A model generated the notes under the pieces. It was not told the DNA's origin, made no database searches, and saw only the letters and a program-made list of their open reading frames with translations. 64,000 bases of DNA from Limimaricola sp. G21655-S1 (GTDB taxonomy: Bacteria > Pseudomonadota > Alphaproteobacteria > Rhodobacterales > Rhodobacteraceae): the NCBI RefSeq assembly GCF_027213785.1, contig NZ_JAPWGO010000004.1:62001-126000 (forward strand), in the 5' to 3' direction. Shown piece by piece: positions 35,887 to 45,724 of the stretch. Positions within the stretch are counted from its first letter, which is position 1; every line of letters starts with the position of its first letter. The translations under genes were made by a program, and so were the position numbers.

Positions 35887-37260
35887 TCAGCAATTTGGCA
35901 GGTTCACGGCCAGTCCCCCTTGCGAGGTTTCCTTGTACTTGTCGCTCATGTCGCGCCCCGTCTGGCGCATCGTCTCGATTGCGACATCGAGCGGCACCAG
36001 ATGCGCGCCATCGCCCCTGAGCGCGAGGCTCGCCGCCGCCACCGCCTTGACCGCGCCCATGCCGTTGCGCTCGATGCAGGGCACCTGAACGAGGCCGGCC
36101 ACGGGATCGCAGGTCATGCCCAGATGATGTTCGAGCGCGATCTCGGCGGCGTTCTCGACCTGCGCGGGCGTGCCGCCCAGCACCGCGGCCAGCCCTGCTG
36201 CGGCCATCGCGGCGGCCGAGCCCACCTCGGCCTGACAGCCGCATTCGGCGCCCGAGATCGAGGCGTTCTCCTTGATCAGCCCGCCGATGGCGGCGGCGGT
36301 AAGCAGGAATTCCGGCACCTGCTCACGACTGGCGCCCGGCACGTGGTCGAGCCAGTAGCGCATCACCGCCGGTACTACCCCCGCGGCACCGTTGGTGGGC
36401 GCGGTCACCACCTGCCCGCCGGCGGCATTCTCCTCGTTCACGGCCATCGCGTAGGCCGAGATCCAGTCGGTCACGAGATGCGGCGCGGCCATGTTGCCGC
36501 CGCGTTCGGCGCGCAGCGAGGCGTGGATCGCCGCCGCGCGGCGGCGCACGCCGAGACCACCGGGAAGCGTGCCCTCGGCCTCGAGCCCGCGGTCGATGCA
36601 ATCGGACATGACGCGCCAGATCCTGCGGATGTCGCCATCGAGATCGGTACGGGGACGCCGCACGCGCTCGTTGGCCCGTTTCATCGCCGCGATCGACATG
36701 CCGCTCTCCGCCGCCATGCGCAGCATTTCCTTGGCGCTGGCAAAGGGGTAGGGCACGGCCGGGCCGTGATCGGGGGCGGGGCCGGCCGCCAGCTCCTCGG
36801 CGGTACGCACGAAGCCACCGCCGATCGAGTAGTAGGTCTGCTCGACCACCACGTCGCCTTGGGCGTCGTGGCCCCGGAGCACCAGCCCGTTGGCATGAGC
36901 CGGCAGCGGCGGGCCGTAATCGAAGACCAGATCGCTCCCCGGGTCGAAGCGCAGCGGTGCCAGCCCCCCGGGATGCAGCGTCCTCTCCGCCCGGAGCCGG
37001 GCCAGTTCAGCCTCCGCCGCCTCGGCGTCATATCCCGCCACGGTGATCCCGGCGAGGCCCAGCATCACCGCCCGGTCGGTGGCATGCCCCGCCCCGGTGA
37101 AGGCGAGCGAGCCGTGCAGCCGGGCCGACACGCCCGCCACCTTGAAGGGTTGCGCGCGCAGATGGTCGAGAAACCGCTCGGCCGCGACCATCGGGCCGAT
37201 GGTATGCGATGATGACGGGCCGATGCCGATCTTGAAGATGTCGAAGACGGAGAGAAACAT
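35887..37260 (-). CDS. sdaA: L-serine ammonia-lyase, iron-sulfur type
   Basis: A 457-residue single-chain L-serine dehydratase converting serine to pyruvate and ammonia. The N-terminal ASB/beta domain starts [24 protein letters not shown]. The alpha domain carries the Fe-S cysteines in [18 protein letters not shown] and VPCIERN, and the C-terminal [10 protein letters not shown] ends with the conserved cysteine that blocks the active site. Start ATG at 37260 overlaps the GST stop by one base (TGATG). Converges with the ribE-linked gene across the palindromic element. Confidence 0.95.
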   Translation of the reverse strand: MFLSVFDIFKIGIGPSSSHTIGPMVAAERFLDHLRAQPFKVAGVSARLHGSLAFTGAGHATDRAVMLGLAGITVAGYDAEAAEAELARLRAERTLHPGGLAPLRFDPGSDLVFDYGPPLPAHANGLVLRGHDAQGDVVVEQTYYSIGGGFVRTAEELAAGPAPDHGPAVPYPFASAKEMLRMAAESGMSIAAMKRANERVRRPRTDLDGDIRRIWRVMSDCIDRGLEAEGTLPGGLGVRRRAAAIHASLRAERGGNMAAPHLVTDWISAYAMAVNEENAAGGQVVTAPTNGAAGVVPAVMRYWLDHVPGASREQVPEFLLTAAAIGGLIKENASISGAECGCQAEVGSAAAMAAAGLAAVLGGTPAQVENAAEIALEHHLGMTCDPVAGLVQVPCIERNGMGAVKAVAAASLALRGDGAHLVPLDVAIETMRQTGRDMSDKYKETSQGGLAVNLPNC

Positions 37261-37961
37261 CAGGTTGCGTGTCCTTCGGGTGGGCGTGGCGGTCGCGGAT
37301 CGGTGAAGGGGCGGGCGCCCAGACCCTCGACCCGGATCGCCGCCGCGACCGAGGCGCGGGCCTCGAAGCGCTCCAGCGCCGCTCGCAGGGCAGGCCAGCG
37401 CCTCAGTTCGAACCAGCCGGTGCCGCTTTCGGGGTAGAGGGCGCACCAGCGCAGCATGGGCGCGAGGTAGCAGTCCAGCGCCGAGGGCTGTGCCGCCCCG
37501 AGCCAGCCACCGAGCGCCGGCGCCGCGGCCTCGAGCCTGTCGAGCATGCCCAGCGTGCGCTGCGCCGTGCGCTCGTGCAGCGCGAAGACCATCTCCGGGG
37601 CGATATGCTCGCCACCATAGAACAGCATCCTGAGCGCAGGGTGCAGCGTGTTCGACAGCCAGAACAGCCAGGCCAGCGCCATTCCTCGCTCGGGCGCGTC
37701 GGGGGCAGGCATCAGCGCCACGCGCTCGCGATGCCGGTCCGACAGCCACAGCAGGATCGCCGCGGTCTCGAAGATCGGCCCTTCCTCCGTCTCTAGCACC
37801 GGGATCATGCCATGAGGATTGAGCGCGAGATAGGCGGGTGCGCGCTGGCCCTGCGCGCGCCGGTCCACCAGCGCGGTGCGATAATCGAGGCCCAGTTCCT
37901 CGAGCGCGAGACGCACGCAGAGCGAGGCATTGTCGGGCGCGTAATGCAGTCGCAGTGTCAT
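37260..37961 (-). CDS. Glutathione S-transferase family protein
   Basis: A 233-residue GST with an N-terminal thioredoxin-like domain (1-80; NPHGMIPVLETEEGPIFETAAILLWL contains the cis-Pro and the glutathione gamma-Glu contact ET/SAAI-like turn) and an all-helical C-terminal domain. The first residues MTLRLHYAPDNAS put Ser/Asn where the catalytic Ser/Cys would be. Substrate unknown. GGAGGA lies upstream of the ATG at 37961. It is coupled to sdaA through a one-base overlap and diverges from rpiA by about 165 bases. Confidence 0.87.
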   Translation of the reverse strand: MTLRLHYAPDNASLCVRLALEELGLDYRTALVDRRAQGQRAPAYLALNPHGMIPVLETEEGPIFETAAILLWLSDRHRERVALMPAPDAPERGMALAWLFWLSNTLHPALRMLFYGGEHIAPEMVFALHERTAQRTLGMLDRLEAAAPALGGWLGAAQPSALDCYLAPMLRWCALYPESGTGWFELRRWPALRAALERFEARASVAAAIRVEGLGARPFTDPRPPRPPEGHAT

Positions 37962-38126
37962 GGGCTCATCCTCCGAGGTGCGGGTTGGGGCCGCTGCTCC
38001 TGATGCGACCATTCGCACGCGATCCGCGCAAGGCCCGATCCGACGGCACCCGAACAGGGACGATTGCCCCTCGCAGGCGCCGGGCATCTTTCCTATAACC
38101 GGGGCGGACCCGCGAGGAGGCGCAGC

Positions 38127-38912
38127 ATGGCCAAGGACCTGTCACCCGTTGAAAAGGCGAAGTTCGTCGCCGCCAAGCAGGCGAGCCGTCTCGTTGAAAG
38201 CGGCATGCGCGTGGGCCTTGGCACCGGCTCCACCGCCGAATGGCTGGTGCGCTGCCTGGGCGAGATGGTGCGCGACGAGGGGCTCGACATCCGCGCCGTG
38301 CCGACCTCGCACCGCACCGCCGATCTGGCGCGCGAACTCGGGATCGAGGTGGTGACGCTGGAAGAGGCCGGCTGGCTCGACCTGACCATCGACGGCGCCG
38401 ACGAGGTCGACGGCGAGCTGAACCTGATCAAGGGCGGTGGCGCCGCGCTGCTGCACGAGAAGATCGTGGCGACGGCCTCGGACCGAATGGTCGTCATCGC
38501 CGACGCGACCAAGCGGGTCGAGACGCTGGGGGCGTTCCCGTTGCCGGTGGAGATCATCCCCTTCGGCTGGCAGGCCACCAAGGTGCTGGTCGAGGAGACG
38601 CTGGTCGGGCTCGACGTGCTGGGCCGCGAGGTGGCGCTGCGGATGAAGGACGGCCAGCCGGTGCGCACCGACGAGGGCAACCACATCCTCGATCTGCACC
38701 TCAACCGCATCGGCAATGCACGCCAGCTTGGCCTCGCGCTCAACCAGATCGCGGGGGTGGTCGAGAACGGCCTGTTCGTCGATATCTGCGACGCGGTGGT
38801 GATCGGCCATGGCGATGGCCGGGTCGAGAGCTACGATCTGCATGGCGACGCGCAGGAGACGCATTTCGATTTTCTCGCCCCCGACAACATCTTCACAGAC
38901 ATTTCCGACTAG
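38127..38912 (+). CDS. rpiA: Ribose-5-phosphate isomerase A
   Basis: A 261-residue enzyme of the pentose phosphate pathway that interconverts ribose-5-phosphate and ribulose-5-phosphate. Motifs are GLGTGSTAEWLV (phosphate loop), DLTIDGADEVDGELNLIKGGGAALL split over the catalytic Asp, Glu and Lys, and ETHFDFLAPDNIF near the end. GAGGAGG precedes the ATG at 38127. The gor gene follows 13 bases after its stop, so the two form an operon; pentose phosphate flux supplies NADPH used by glutathione reductase. Confidence 0.95.
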   Translation: MAKDLSPVEKAKFVAAKQASRLVESGMRVGLGTGSTAEWLVRCLGEMVRDEGLDIRAVPTSHRTADLARELGIEVVTLEEAGWLDLTIDGADEVDGELNLIKGGGAALLHEKIVATASDRMVVIADATKRVETLGAFPLPVEIIPFGWQATKVLVEETLVGLDVLGREVALRMKDGQPVRTDEGNHILDLHLNRIGNARQLGLALNQIAGVVENGLFVDICDAVVIGHGDGRVESYDLHGDAQETHFDFLAPDNIFTDISD

Positions 38913-38925
38913 GACTGACCGACTT

Positions 38926-40368
38926 ATGGCATTCGACTATGATCTCTTCGTGATCGGCGGCGGCTCGGGCGGGGTACGCGCCGCGCGCACCGCCGCCGCC
39001 ACCGGCGCAACCGTGGCGCTGGCCGAGGAGAGCCGCATGGGCGGCACCTGCGTGATCCGCGGCTGCGTGCCGAAGAAGCTCATGGTCTATGCCTCGGGTT
39101 ATGGCGAGGTGCTCGACGAGGCGCGCGCCTATGGCTGGGAGATCGGCGAGGGCCGCTTCGACTGGCGCCCCTTCCGTGAGAAGCTGCATGCCGAGCTGGA
39201 CCGGCTCGAAGGCGTCTATCGCCGCCTGCTCGACGGCTCCGGGGTCGAGATGTTCGACGCCCGCGCCAAGATCGCCGATCCGCACACGGTCGAGCTTGCC
39301 GATGGCAGCCGCAAGACCGCCAAGCACATCCTCGTGGCGACCGGCGGCCGCCCGGTGCGCCCCGACATGAAGAACGCGCATCTGGGCATGGTCTCGGACG
39401 ACATCTTCGATCTCGAGTCACTGCCGAAATCGATCCTGATCGTCGGCGGCGGCTACATCGCCTGCGAATTCGCCTGCATCCTGCACGGGCTCGGCGTGAA
39501 GGTGACGCAGTTCTACCGCGGCGCGCAGATCCTGCGCGGCTTCGACGACGAGGCGCGCGGCCTGATCGCGGATTCGATGCGCGAGCGCGGCATCGACCTG
39601 CATCTGGGCACCAACGTGGTCGAGATGTGCCCCGAGGCCGAGGCGGGCGACGCCGTGCGCCACCACGGCACCGACTCGGACGCTGCGGGGTCGAATGGCT
39701 TGGCCGAGGCGGCGCCCGGCACCAAGGGACCGGTCTGGGTCAAGGCGACCAATGGCGACGAGCGGGTCTATGACGCGGTGCTCTTCGCCACCGGGCGGAA
39801 GCCCAACACCGACGGCCTTGGGCTCGAGGAGGCGGGCGTGACCCTCGCGCGGGGCGGCGCCATCGAGGTCGACGAGTACAGCCAGACCGGCTGTCCTTCG
39901 ATCTATGCGATCGGCGACGTCACCGACCGGGTGAACCTCACCCCGGTGGCGATCCGCGAGGGGATGCAGTTCGTCGAGACCGTATTCAAGGGCAACCCAA
40001 CGCCGGTGGATCATGCGCTGATCCCCTCGGCGGTGTTCACTCAGCCCGAGCTGGGCACGATCGGCCTGACCGAGGAAGCGGCGCGCGAGATCGAGCCGGT
40101 CGAGGTCTACTGCTCGTCATTCAAGCCGATGCAGTCGGCCTTCGCCGGATCGGCCGACCGGGTGCTGATGAAGCTCGTGGTGTCGATCGAGACCCGCAAG
40201 ATCCTGGGCTGTCACATCGTCGCACCCGAGGCGGGCGAGCTGATCCAGCTCGCGGGCATCGCGGTCAAGATGGGCGCCACGAAGGAGGATTTCGACCGGA
40301 CCGTGGCGGTGCATCCGACCATGGCCGAGGAGATCGTCACCATGCGCGAGCCGGTGCGGCGTTCTTGA
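38926..40368 (+). CDS. gor: Glutathione-disulfide reductase
   Basis: A 480-residue FAD/NADPH oxidoreductase keeping glutathione reduced. The FAD fold is GGGSGGVRAAR at 11-21, the redox disulfide is Cys42/Cys47 in GGTCVIRGCVPKKLM, the NADPH-binding GGGYIACEFA follows, and the C-terminal catalytic His463 is in VHPTMAEE. The chain is about 20-30 residues longer than the usual 450-460: an Asp/Gly/Ala-rich insertion lies at about residues 235-262 (HHGTDSDAAGSNGLAEAAPG). It lies in the NADPH-binding domain and looks like a surface loop. Confidence 0.94.
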   Translation: MAFDYDLFVIGGGSGGVRAARTAAATGATVALAEESRMGGTCVIRGCVPKKLMVYASGYGEVLDEARAYGWEIGEGRFDWRPFREKLHAELDRLEGVYRRLLDGSGVEMFDARAKIADPHTVELADGSRKTAKHILVATGGRPVRPDMKNAHLGMVSDDIFDLESLPKSILIVGGGYIACEFACILHGLGVKVTQFYRGAQILRGFDDEARGLIADSMRERGIDLHLGTNVVEMCPEAEAGDAVRHHGTDSDAAGSNGLAEAAPGTKGPVWVKATNGDERVYDAVLFATGRKPNTDGLGLEEAGVTLARGGAIEVDEYSQTGCPSIYAIGDVTDRVNLTPVAIREGMQFVETVFKGNPTPVDHALIPSAVFTQPELGTIGLTEEAAREIEPVEVYCSSFKPMQSAFAGSADRVLMKLVVSIETRKILGCHIVAPEAGELIQLAGIAVKMGATKEDFDRTVAVHPTMAEEIVTMREPVRRS

Positions 40369-40448
40369 ATACCGGGCGTTTGCCCACACATGCAAAGCGT
40401 GCCGGGTGAAACCGGCGCGGGGGAAACCAACAGGGGAACAGAGGCTTC

Positions 40449-41639
40449 ATGGCTGGAAACAACGGCGGCCCTTGGGGTGGCGGTGGCGGCGGGCGCGGAC
40501 CCGGCGGCGGGGATGACGACAGGCGGCCCGGCGGCCCGCAGCGGCCGCGCCGGCCCGGCGAGAGCCCGCAGATCGACGAATTGATGAACAAGGGCCGCGA
40601 ACAGCTGCGCGTGCTGATGGGCGGCGGCGGTCGCGGCACCGGATCCGGCGGCAATGGCGGACCGGGCTTTCACATGTCGCGCGGAACCATCGGCCTCATC
40701 GCCGCGGGCGCGCTGGTGCTCTGGGGCGTGATGTCTTTCTACACGGTGCGGCCCGAAGAGCAGTCGGTCGAACTGTTCCTCGGCTCCTACTCCTCCACCG
40801 GCAGCCCCGGCCTGAACTTCGCGCCATGGCCGCTGGTCACGCACGAGGTCGTCAACGTCACCTCCGAGCGGACCGAGAATATCGGTATCGGTCGCGACAA
40901 TGACGGGCTGATGCTGACCACCGACGCCAATATCGTCGATATCGGCTTCCAGGTGGTCTGGAACGTGTCCGACCCGGCCAAGTTCCTGTTCAACATCCGC
41001 GACCCGCAGCTCACCGTGCAGGCGGTGTCGGAATCCGTGATGCGCGAGATCATCGCCGCTTCGAACCTGGCGCCGATCCTCAACCGCGACCGGGGTCTGA
41101 TCGCCGACACGGCGATGGAGTCGATCCAGGCGACGCTCGACGCCTACGAGAGCGGCATCAACATCGTCCGGGTCAACCTCGACCGCGCCGACCCGCCCTC
41201 GGAGGTGATCGACGCGTTCCGCGACGTGCAGGCCGCCGAGCAGGAGCGCGACCGCCTGCAGCGCCAGGCCGACGCCTATGCCAACCGGGTTCTTGCCGAG
41301 GCGCGTGGCGAAGCCGCGCAGACCGTCGAGCAGGCCGAGGGCTACCGCGCCCAGACCATCAACGACGCGCTGGGTCAGGCCAGCCGCTTCTCGGCAGTGC
41401 AGGACGAATACGCGCAGGCGCCGCAGGTCACCCGCCGCCGTCTCTATCTCGAATCGATGGAGCGGGTTCTGGGCGACGTCGACAAGATGGTGCTCGACCC
41501 CTCGATCACCGGCGGCGAGGGCGGCGGCACCGGCATCGTGCCGTTCCTGCCGCTGAACGAGCTGGGCCGCCAGTCGGGCAACCAGCAGCAGCAGGGCGCG
41601 GCCTCCGCCTCCAACGCCACCACCGGGCAGGGGAACTGA
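40449..41639 (+). CDS. hflK: FtsH modulator, HflK subunit
   Basis: A 396-residue inner-membrane SPFH protein that with HflC cages and modulates the FtsH protease. The N-terminal 75 residues are Gly/Pro/Arg-rich and cytoplasmic, followed by a single membrane helix (about 78-99) and the SPFH domain (VRPEEQSVELFLGSYSSTGSPGLNF onward). A long helix (about 255-310; VQAAEQERDRLQRQADAYANRVLAEARGEA) and a low-complexity tail complete it. Its stop lies one base before hflC. Standard length and order for the hflKC operon. Confidence 0.95.
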   Translation: MAGNNGGPWGGGGGGRGPGGGDDDRRPGGPQRPRRPGESPQIDELMNKGREQLRVLMGGGGRGTGSGGNGGPGFHMSRGTIGLIAAGALVLWGVMSFYTVRPEEQSVELFLGSYSSTGSPGLNFAPWPLVTHEVVNVTSERTENIGIGRDNDGLMLTTDANIVDIGFQVVWNVSDPAKFLFNIRDPQLTVQAVSESVMREIIAASNLAPILNRDRGLIADTAMESIQATLDAYESGINIVRVNLDRADPPSEVIDAFRDVQAAEQERDRLQRQADAYANRVLAEARGEAAQTVEQAEGYRAQTINDALGQASRFSAVQDEYAQAPQVTRRRLYLESMERVLGDVDKMVLDPSITGGEGGGTGIVPFLPLNELGRQSGNQQQQGAASASNATTGQGN

Positions 41640-41640
41640 G

Positions 41641-42795
41641 ATGAAGAAGACCGCAATCCTGCTACCCGCCATCGTCATCGCCGTCGCGGTGGGCCTGTCG
41701 TCGATCTACGTCGTCGACGAGCGCGAAAAGGCGCTCGTGCTGCAGTTCGGCCAGATTCGCCAGGTCAAGGAAGAGCCCGGCCTCGGGGTCAAGATTCCGC
41801 TGATCCAGGAGGTCGTGACCTATGACGACCGGATCCTGTCGCTCGACACCGAGACCATCGAGGTCACGCCCTCGGACGACCGCCGGCTCGTGGTCGACGC
41901 CTTCGCGCGCTACCGCATCGCCGACGTGGTGCAGTTCCGGCAGGCCGTCGGCGTGGGCGGCGTGCGTGCTGCCGAGGATCGGCTCAGCTCGATCCTCAAC
42001 GCGCAGATCCGCGAGGTGCTCGGCGCCGACCAGGTGACTTCCGACACTATCCTGTCCTCGGATCGCCGCGAACTGATGAACCGCATCCGCGAGCAGGCGC
42101 AGCGCTCGGCGCAGGGCCTCGGCATTGACGTGGTCGACGTGCGTCTCAAGCAGACCAACCTGCCGAGCCAGAACCTCGACGCGACCTTCGCGCGGATGCG
42201 CGCCGAGCGCGAGCGCGAGGCGGCCGACGAGATCGCCCGCGGTAACGAGGCCGCGCAGCGGGTTCGCGCGCTGGCCGACCGGACCGTGATCGAGACTCTG
42301 TCGGAGGCCGAGCGCGAGGCGCAGGTGACCCGAGGCGAAGCCGATGCCGAGGCCAACGCGATCTTCGCGGCCGCCTACAATGCCGATCCGGAGTTCTTCG
42401 ACTTCTACCGGTCGCTGCAGGCCTATGAACGAGCGCTGCAGGGCTCCAACTCGCAGCTGGTGCTGACCCCAGACAGCGCCTTCTTCGACTACCTCTACAA
42501 CGACGACCTGCCCGAGGGGATGACCCCGGCGCCCGCGCGGGCGCGCGGCCCCCTCAGTGGCGGCGCCGAGGAGGAGACGGCCTCGGGCGAGGCGGATGCC
42601 GGCGTGATCCGGCTCGACAGCCTGCAAGTCCGCCAGGGCGAGGACGGCACCGTGACCTTCTCGACCCAGGAGGGCGAGATCGATGCGCAAGCCGAAGCCG
42701 ATGCTGCGGCCGAGGGTCAGGCCGAAGCGCTGACGCCGCGGGTGACGCTGCCCGAGGACGACGCTGACGCCGGTGCCGGGGTGGCGACGCAGTGA
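41641..42795 (+). CDS. hflC: FtsH modulator, HflC subunit, with long acidic tail
   Basis: A 384-residue partner of HflK. One N-terminal helix (about 4-24) is followed by the SPFH domain (VVDEREKALVLQFGQIRQVKEEPGLGVKIP) and the coiled coil ending AEREAQVTRGEADAEANAIFAAAYNADPEFFDFYRSLQAYE. E. coli HflC ends about 20 residues after that; here a further ~95 residues form an Ala/Glu/Asp-rich acidic tail after NDDLPEGMTPAP. The stop TGA overlaps the GTG start of the DUF2065 gene by four bases. Confidence 0.94.
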   Translation: MKKTAILLPAIVIAVAVGLSSIYVVDEREKALVLQFGQIRQVKEEPGLGVKIPLIQEVVTYDDRILSLDTETIEVTPSDDRRLVVDAFARYRIADVVQFRQAVGVGGVRAAEDRLSSILNAQIREVLGADQVTSDTILSSDRRELMNRIREQAQRSAQGLGIDVVDVRLKQTNLPSQNLDATFARMRAEREREAADEIARGNEAAQRVRALADRTVIETLSEAEREAQVTRGEADAEANAIFAAAYNADPEFFDFYRSLQAYERALQGSNSQLVLTPDSAFFDYLYNDDLPEGMTPAPARARGPLSGGAEEETASGEADAGVIRLDSLQVRQGEDGTVTFSTQEGEIDAQAEADAAAEGQAEALTPRVTLPEDDADAGAGVATQ

Positions 42796-42986
42796 CGCCG
42801 ATCCTGCTGGGCCTAGGCCTGGTGCTCGTGATTGAGGGGCTGGCCTGGGCGCTGGCCCCTTCGCTCGTTCTTAGGATGCTTGAGACGCTGCGCGACATGC
42901 CGCCCGAGCAGCGTCGCCTGGCGGGGCTGGTGGCGCTGGCGCTCGGGGTGGCGCTGTTGTGGATGGCGCGCCTGACCACGCTCTGA
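42792..42986 (+). CDS. DUF2065 small membrane protein
   Basis: A 64-residue protein with two membrane helices (about 3-22 and 42-60) and the family loop LRMLETLRDMPPEQRRLAGL. The GTG start overlaps hflC by four bases, so it is translated with it. DUF2065 proteins (YjeT in E. coli) are found beside hflKC in many proteobacteria. No activity is known. Confidence 0.87.
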   Translation: MTPILLGLGLVLVIEGLAWALAPSLVLRMLETLRDMPPEQRRLAGLVALALGVALLWMARLTTL

Positions 42987-43142
42987 TCCGCATCCGTTCA
43001 TGTTACAACCCGTCACACCGCTTTGACGCGTCGCGACCCGGGCTTGAGTTGCACCGAAGCGGCCTTACGTTGATGGTCTGCGCCGACCGGAGCGGCTCGA
43101 TGCATCGCGCTCCGACGCACAGGACGAAACAGGAGTGTGCCC

Positions 43143-44666
43143 GTGAACGCCAAGACCAATTCCACGTCCCTCGTCACCCCCGTCCGCGCCGTTTCGGTGC
43201 TGGCCCTGGGCGCCGCGCTGGGGCTGGGCCAAGTGGCCCCGCTCGCTGCGCAGGACACCGCCGTGACGCCGGAGACGGAGGCCCAGACGACGGCCGATGC
43301 GCCCGATGCGACGCGGCCGCTCACCTTCGCCGATCTCGCCGAGCAGGTGAGCCCGGCGGTGGTCAACATCACCACCTCGACCATGGTTTCGGCCCCGGCC
43401 GGACCGCAGGGCATCGTGCCCGAGGGCTCGCCCTTCGAGGAGTTCTTCCGCGACTTCCAGAATCGCGGCGACAGCGCGCCGCGCCGCTCCTCGGCGCTGG
43501 GCTCGGGCTTCGTCATCTCGGCCGATGGCTACGTGGTCACCAACAACCACGTCATCGACGGCGCCGACGAGATCAATATCGAGTTCTTCTCCGGCAAGAC
43601 GCTCAAGGCCGAAGTGGTGGGCACCGATGCCTCCACCGACATCGCGCTGCTGAAGGTCGAGGGCGAGGATCTGCCCTATGTAGAGTTCGGTGACAGCACC
43701 GGCCAAGGCGCTCGCGTGGGCGACTGGGTGATGGCGATGGGCAACCCGCTGGGTCAGGGTTTCTCGGTCTCGGCCGGTATCGTCTCGGCCCGGGGCCGGG
43801 CGCTCTCGGGCACCTATGACGACTACATCCAGACCGATGCCGCGATCAACCGCGGCAACTCGGGTGGCCCGCTGTTCAACATGTCGGGCGAGGTGATCGG
43901 CGTGAACACCGCGATCCTGTCGCCCAATGGCGGCTCGATCGGCATCGGCTTCGCAATGTCCTCGGACGTGGTGACCGAGGTGGTCGACCAGCTGCAGGAA
44001 TTCGGCGAGACCCGGCGCGGCTGGCTCGGCGTGCGGATCCAGGACGTGACGCCCGACATGGTCGAGGCGATCGAGGGGCTGGAAGGTGCCGCCGGTGCGC
44101 TTGTCACCGATGTGCCCGAGGGTCCGGCGATGGAGGCCGGCATGGAGGCGGGCGACGTGATCGTCAATTTCGACGGCCACGAGGTGCCCGATACGCGCGA
44201 CCTCGTGCGCATGGTCGGCCGCGCCCCGGTGGGCGAGGAGGTGCCGGTGACGGTTCTGCGCGATGGCGAAATGGTCGAGTTGGCCGTGACGCTGGGCCGC
44301 CGCGAGGACGCCGAAAGCGCGGTGCCCGCCTCGGCGCAGGGGTCGGGCGAAGGCGCCGAGACCGAGATGTTCGGGCTCAGCCTGTCCGAGCTGACGCCGG
44401 AACTGCGCCAGCAGCTCGATCTGCCCGAGGACGCGGAAGGCCTGGTGGTGACCGATGTGGACCCGGCCTCGGATGCCGCCGAAAAGGGCGTCGCCGCGGG
44501 TGACGTGATCACCGAGGCCGGGCAGCAGCCCGTCGCCTCCGTGGCCGATTTCGAGGCCCGCGTCGAAGAGGCCCGCGAGGCCGGCCGCAAGTCGCTGCTG
44601 CTCCTGGTGCGGCGCGCCGGTGATCCGCGCTTCGTGGCGCTGGGGCTGGAAGAGACGGCGGAGTGA
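43143..44666 (+). CDS. Periplasmic serine protease, DegP/DegQ (Do) family
   Basis: A 507-residue protease-chaperone for misfolded envelope proteins. The signal peptide ends near residue 37 (PLAAQ). The catalytic triad is His136 in NNHVI, Asp166 in TDIALLK and Ser240 in RGNSGGPL. Two PDZ domains follow (about 295-385 and 400-500). GTG at 43143 is chosen because AGGAG lies 7 bases upstream; another GTG at 43137 is too close to it. It lies 156 bases after the hflKC unit and may have its own stress promoter, though none was identified with confidence. Confidence 0.94.
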   Translation: MNAKTNSTSLVTPVRAVSVLALGAALGLGQVAPLAAQDTAVTPETEAQTTADAPDATRPLTFADLAEQVSPAVVNITTSTMVSAPAGPQGIVPEGSPFEEFFRDFQNRGDSAPRRSSALGSGFVISADGYVVTNNHVIDGADEINIEFFSGKTLKAEVVGTDASTDIALLKVEGEDLPYVEFGDSTGQGARVGDWVMAMGNPLGQGFSVSAGIVSARGRALSGTYDDYIQTDAAINRGNSGGPLFNMSGEVIGVNTAILSPNGGSIGIGFAMSSDVVTEVVDQLQEFGETRRGWLGVRIQDVTPDMVEAIEGLEGAAGALVTDVPEGPAMEAGMEAGDVIVNFDGHEVPDTRDLVRMVGRAPVGEEVPVTVLRDGEMVELAVTLGRREDAESAVPASAQGSGEGAETEMFGLSLSELTPELRQQLDLPEDAEGLVVTDVDPASDAAEKGVAAGDVITEAGQQPVASVADFEARVEEAREAGRKSLLLLVRRAGDPRFVALGLEETAE

Positions 44667-44692
44667 TCCGCAGAGGATCCGCTCGGACCGGG

Positions 44693-44717
44693 AAGGGCGC
44701 CTTCGGGCGCCCTTTTT
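44693..44717 (+). terminator. Intrinsic terminator after degP-like gene
   Basis: A 9-bp stem AAGGGCGCC / GGCGCCCTT with a stable TTCG tetraloop, followed by a run of five T residues (two shared with the stem), 26 bases after the stop codon. It is a strong Rho-independent terminator and also lies between convergent genes. Confidence 0.93.
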
Positions 44718-44724
44718 CATGGCC

Positions 44725-45210
44725 CTAGCGGCGGTTCATGATGTCCAGCTGTTCGGCGGTCAGAGGCGCGATGCCGAGGCGCTGCGCGGAGGCCAGAGAC
44801 AGCACCGGGCTGTCCGGCCCGCCGCTGCCCCGCTGGAACGCCTGCACGGCGTCGAGCGTCACCCTGTCGAGCTGCCCGGTCACCGGGCCGGGATGAAAGC
44901 CGCGCGTCACCAGCGCGCGCTGCAAGGTCTCGACGAAGGCGGGGGTGAACTCGGGCGGGCAGAGCGTCTCGAACAGCACTTCGCGCCGCTCCCGCAGGAT
45001 CTGCTGGCGGGTGATGCTGCGATAGCGTGCGGGACCCTCGCCGGGCTCACGCTGCTGCTCGCGCACGGTCTCGATCACCGCGGGGGTGATGTCGCGCCCG
45101 TAGCAGCGTCCTCCGGCGCCGGTTTCGATCTCGGCCGACATGAAGGCCGGCACCTGCGGCGCGGCGGAAGCGCAGGCCGCGAGGGGCACAAGAAGTAGAA
45201 GTCGGAACAT
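44725..45210 (-). CDS. Peptidoglycan-binding-domain lipoprotein
   Basis: A 161-residue small lipoprotein with a short signal and lipobox LAAC (Cys13). The N-terminal part has a Cys pair (GGRCYGRD and ETLCPPEF) likely to form a disulfide. The C-terminal 55 residues form a PG_binding_1 unit: LQRALVTRGFHPGPVTGQLDRVTLDAVQAFQRGSG in order, then SLASAQRLGI. It should anchor in the outer membrane and touch the cell wall. Related proteins in Rhodobacterales are uncharacterised. Confidence 0.8.
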   Translation of the reverse strand: MFRLLLLVPLAACASAAPQVPAFMSAEIETGAGGRCYGRDITPAVIETVREQQREPGEGPARYRSITRQQILRERREVLFETLCPPEFTPAFVETLQRALVTRGFHPGPVTGQLDRVTLDAVQAFQRGSGGPDSPVLSLASAQRLGIAPLTAEQLDIMNRR

Positions 45211-45367
45211 CGGGCACCGGCGGTCGTTACCCGCCCGAACCTAGACGCCCGCGCCCGGCGCCGGAAGCCTTGGCGGATCACATGGGCGCCGCGTGGCACG
45301 GCGGACGCAGCAGCTCTGGAAAGGGGGCGGCATCCGGGCACTGGCGGCGCCGCGGCGGCTCGCCTAG

Positions 45368-45723
<356 letters not shown>

Positions 45724-45724
<1 letters not shown>

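Noticed and set aside
43043-43069. CTTGAG...CTTACG as a heat-shock promoter of the degP-like gene
   Set aside because: The spacing and -10 match are poor, so it was not annotated, although stress control of this gene is likely on family grounds.
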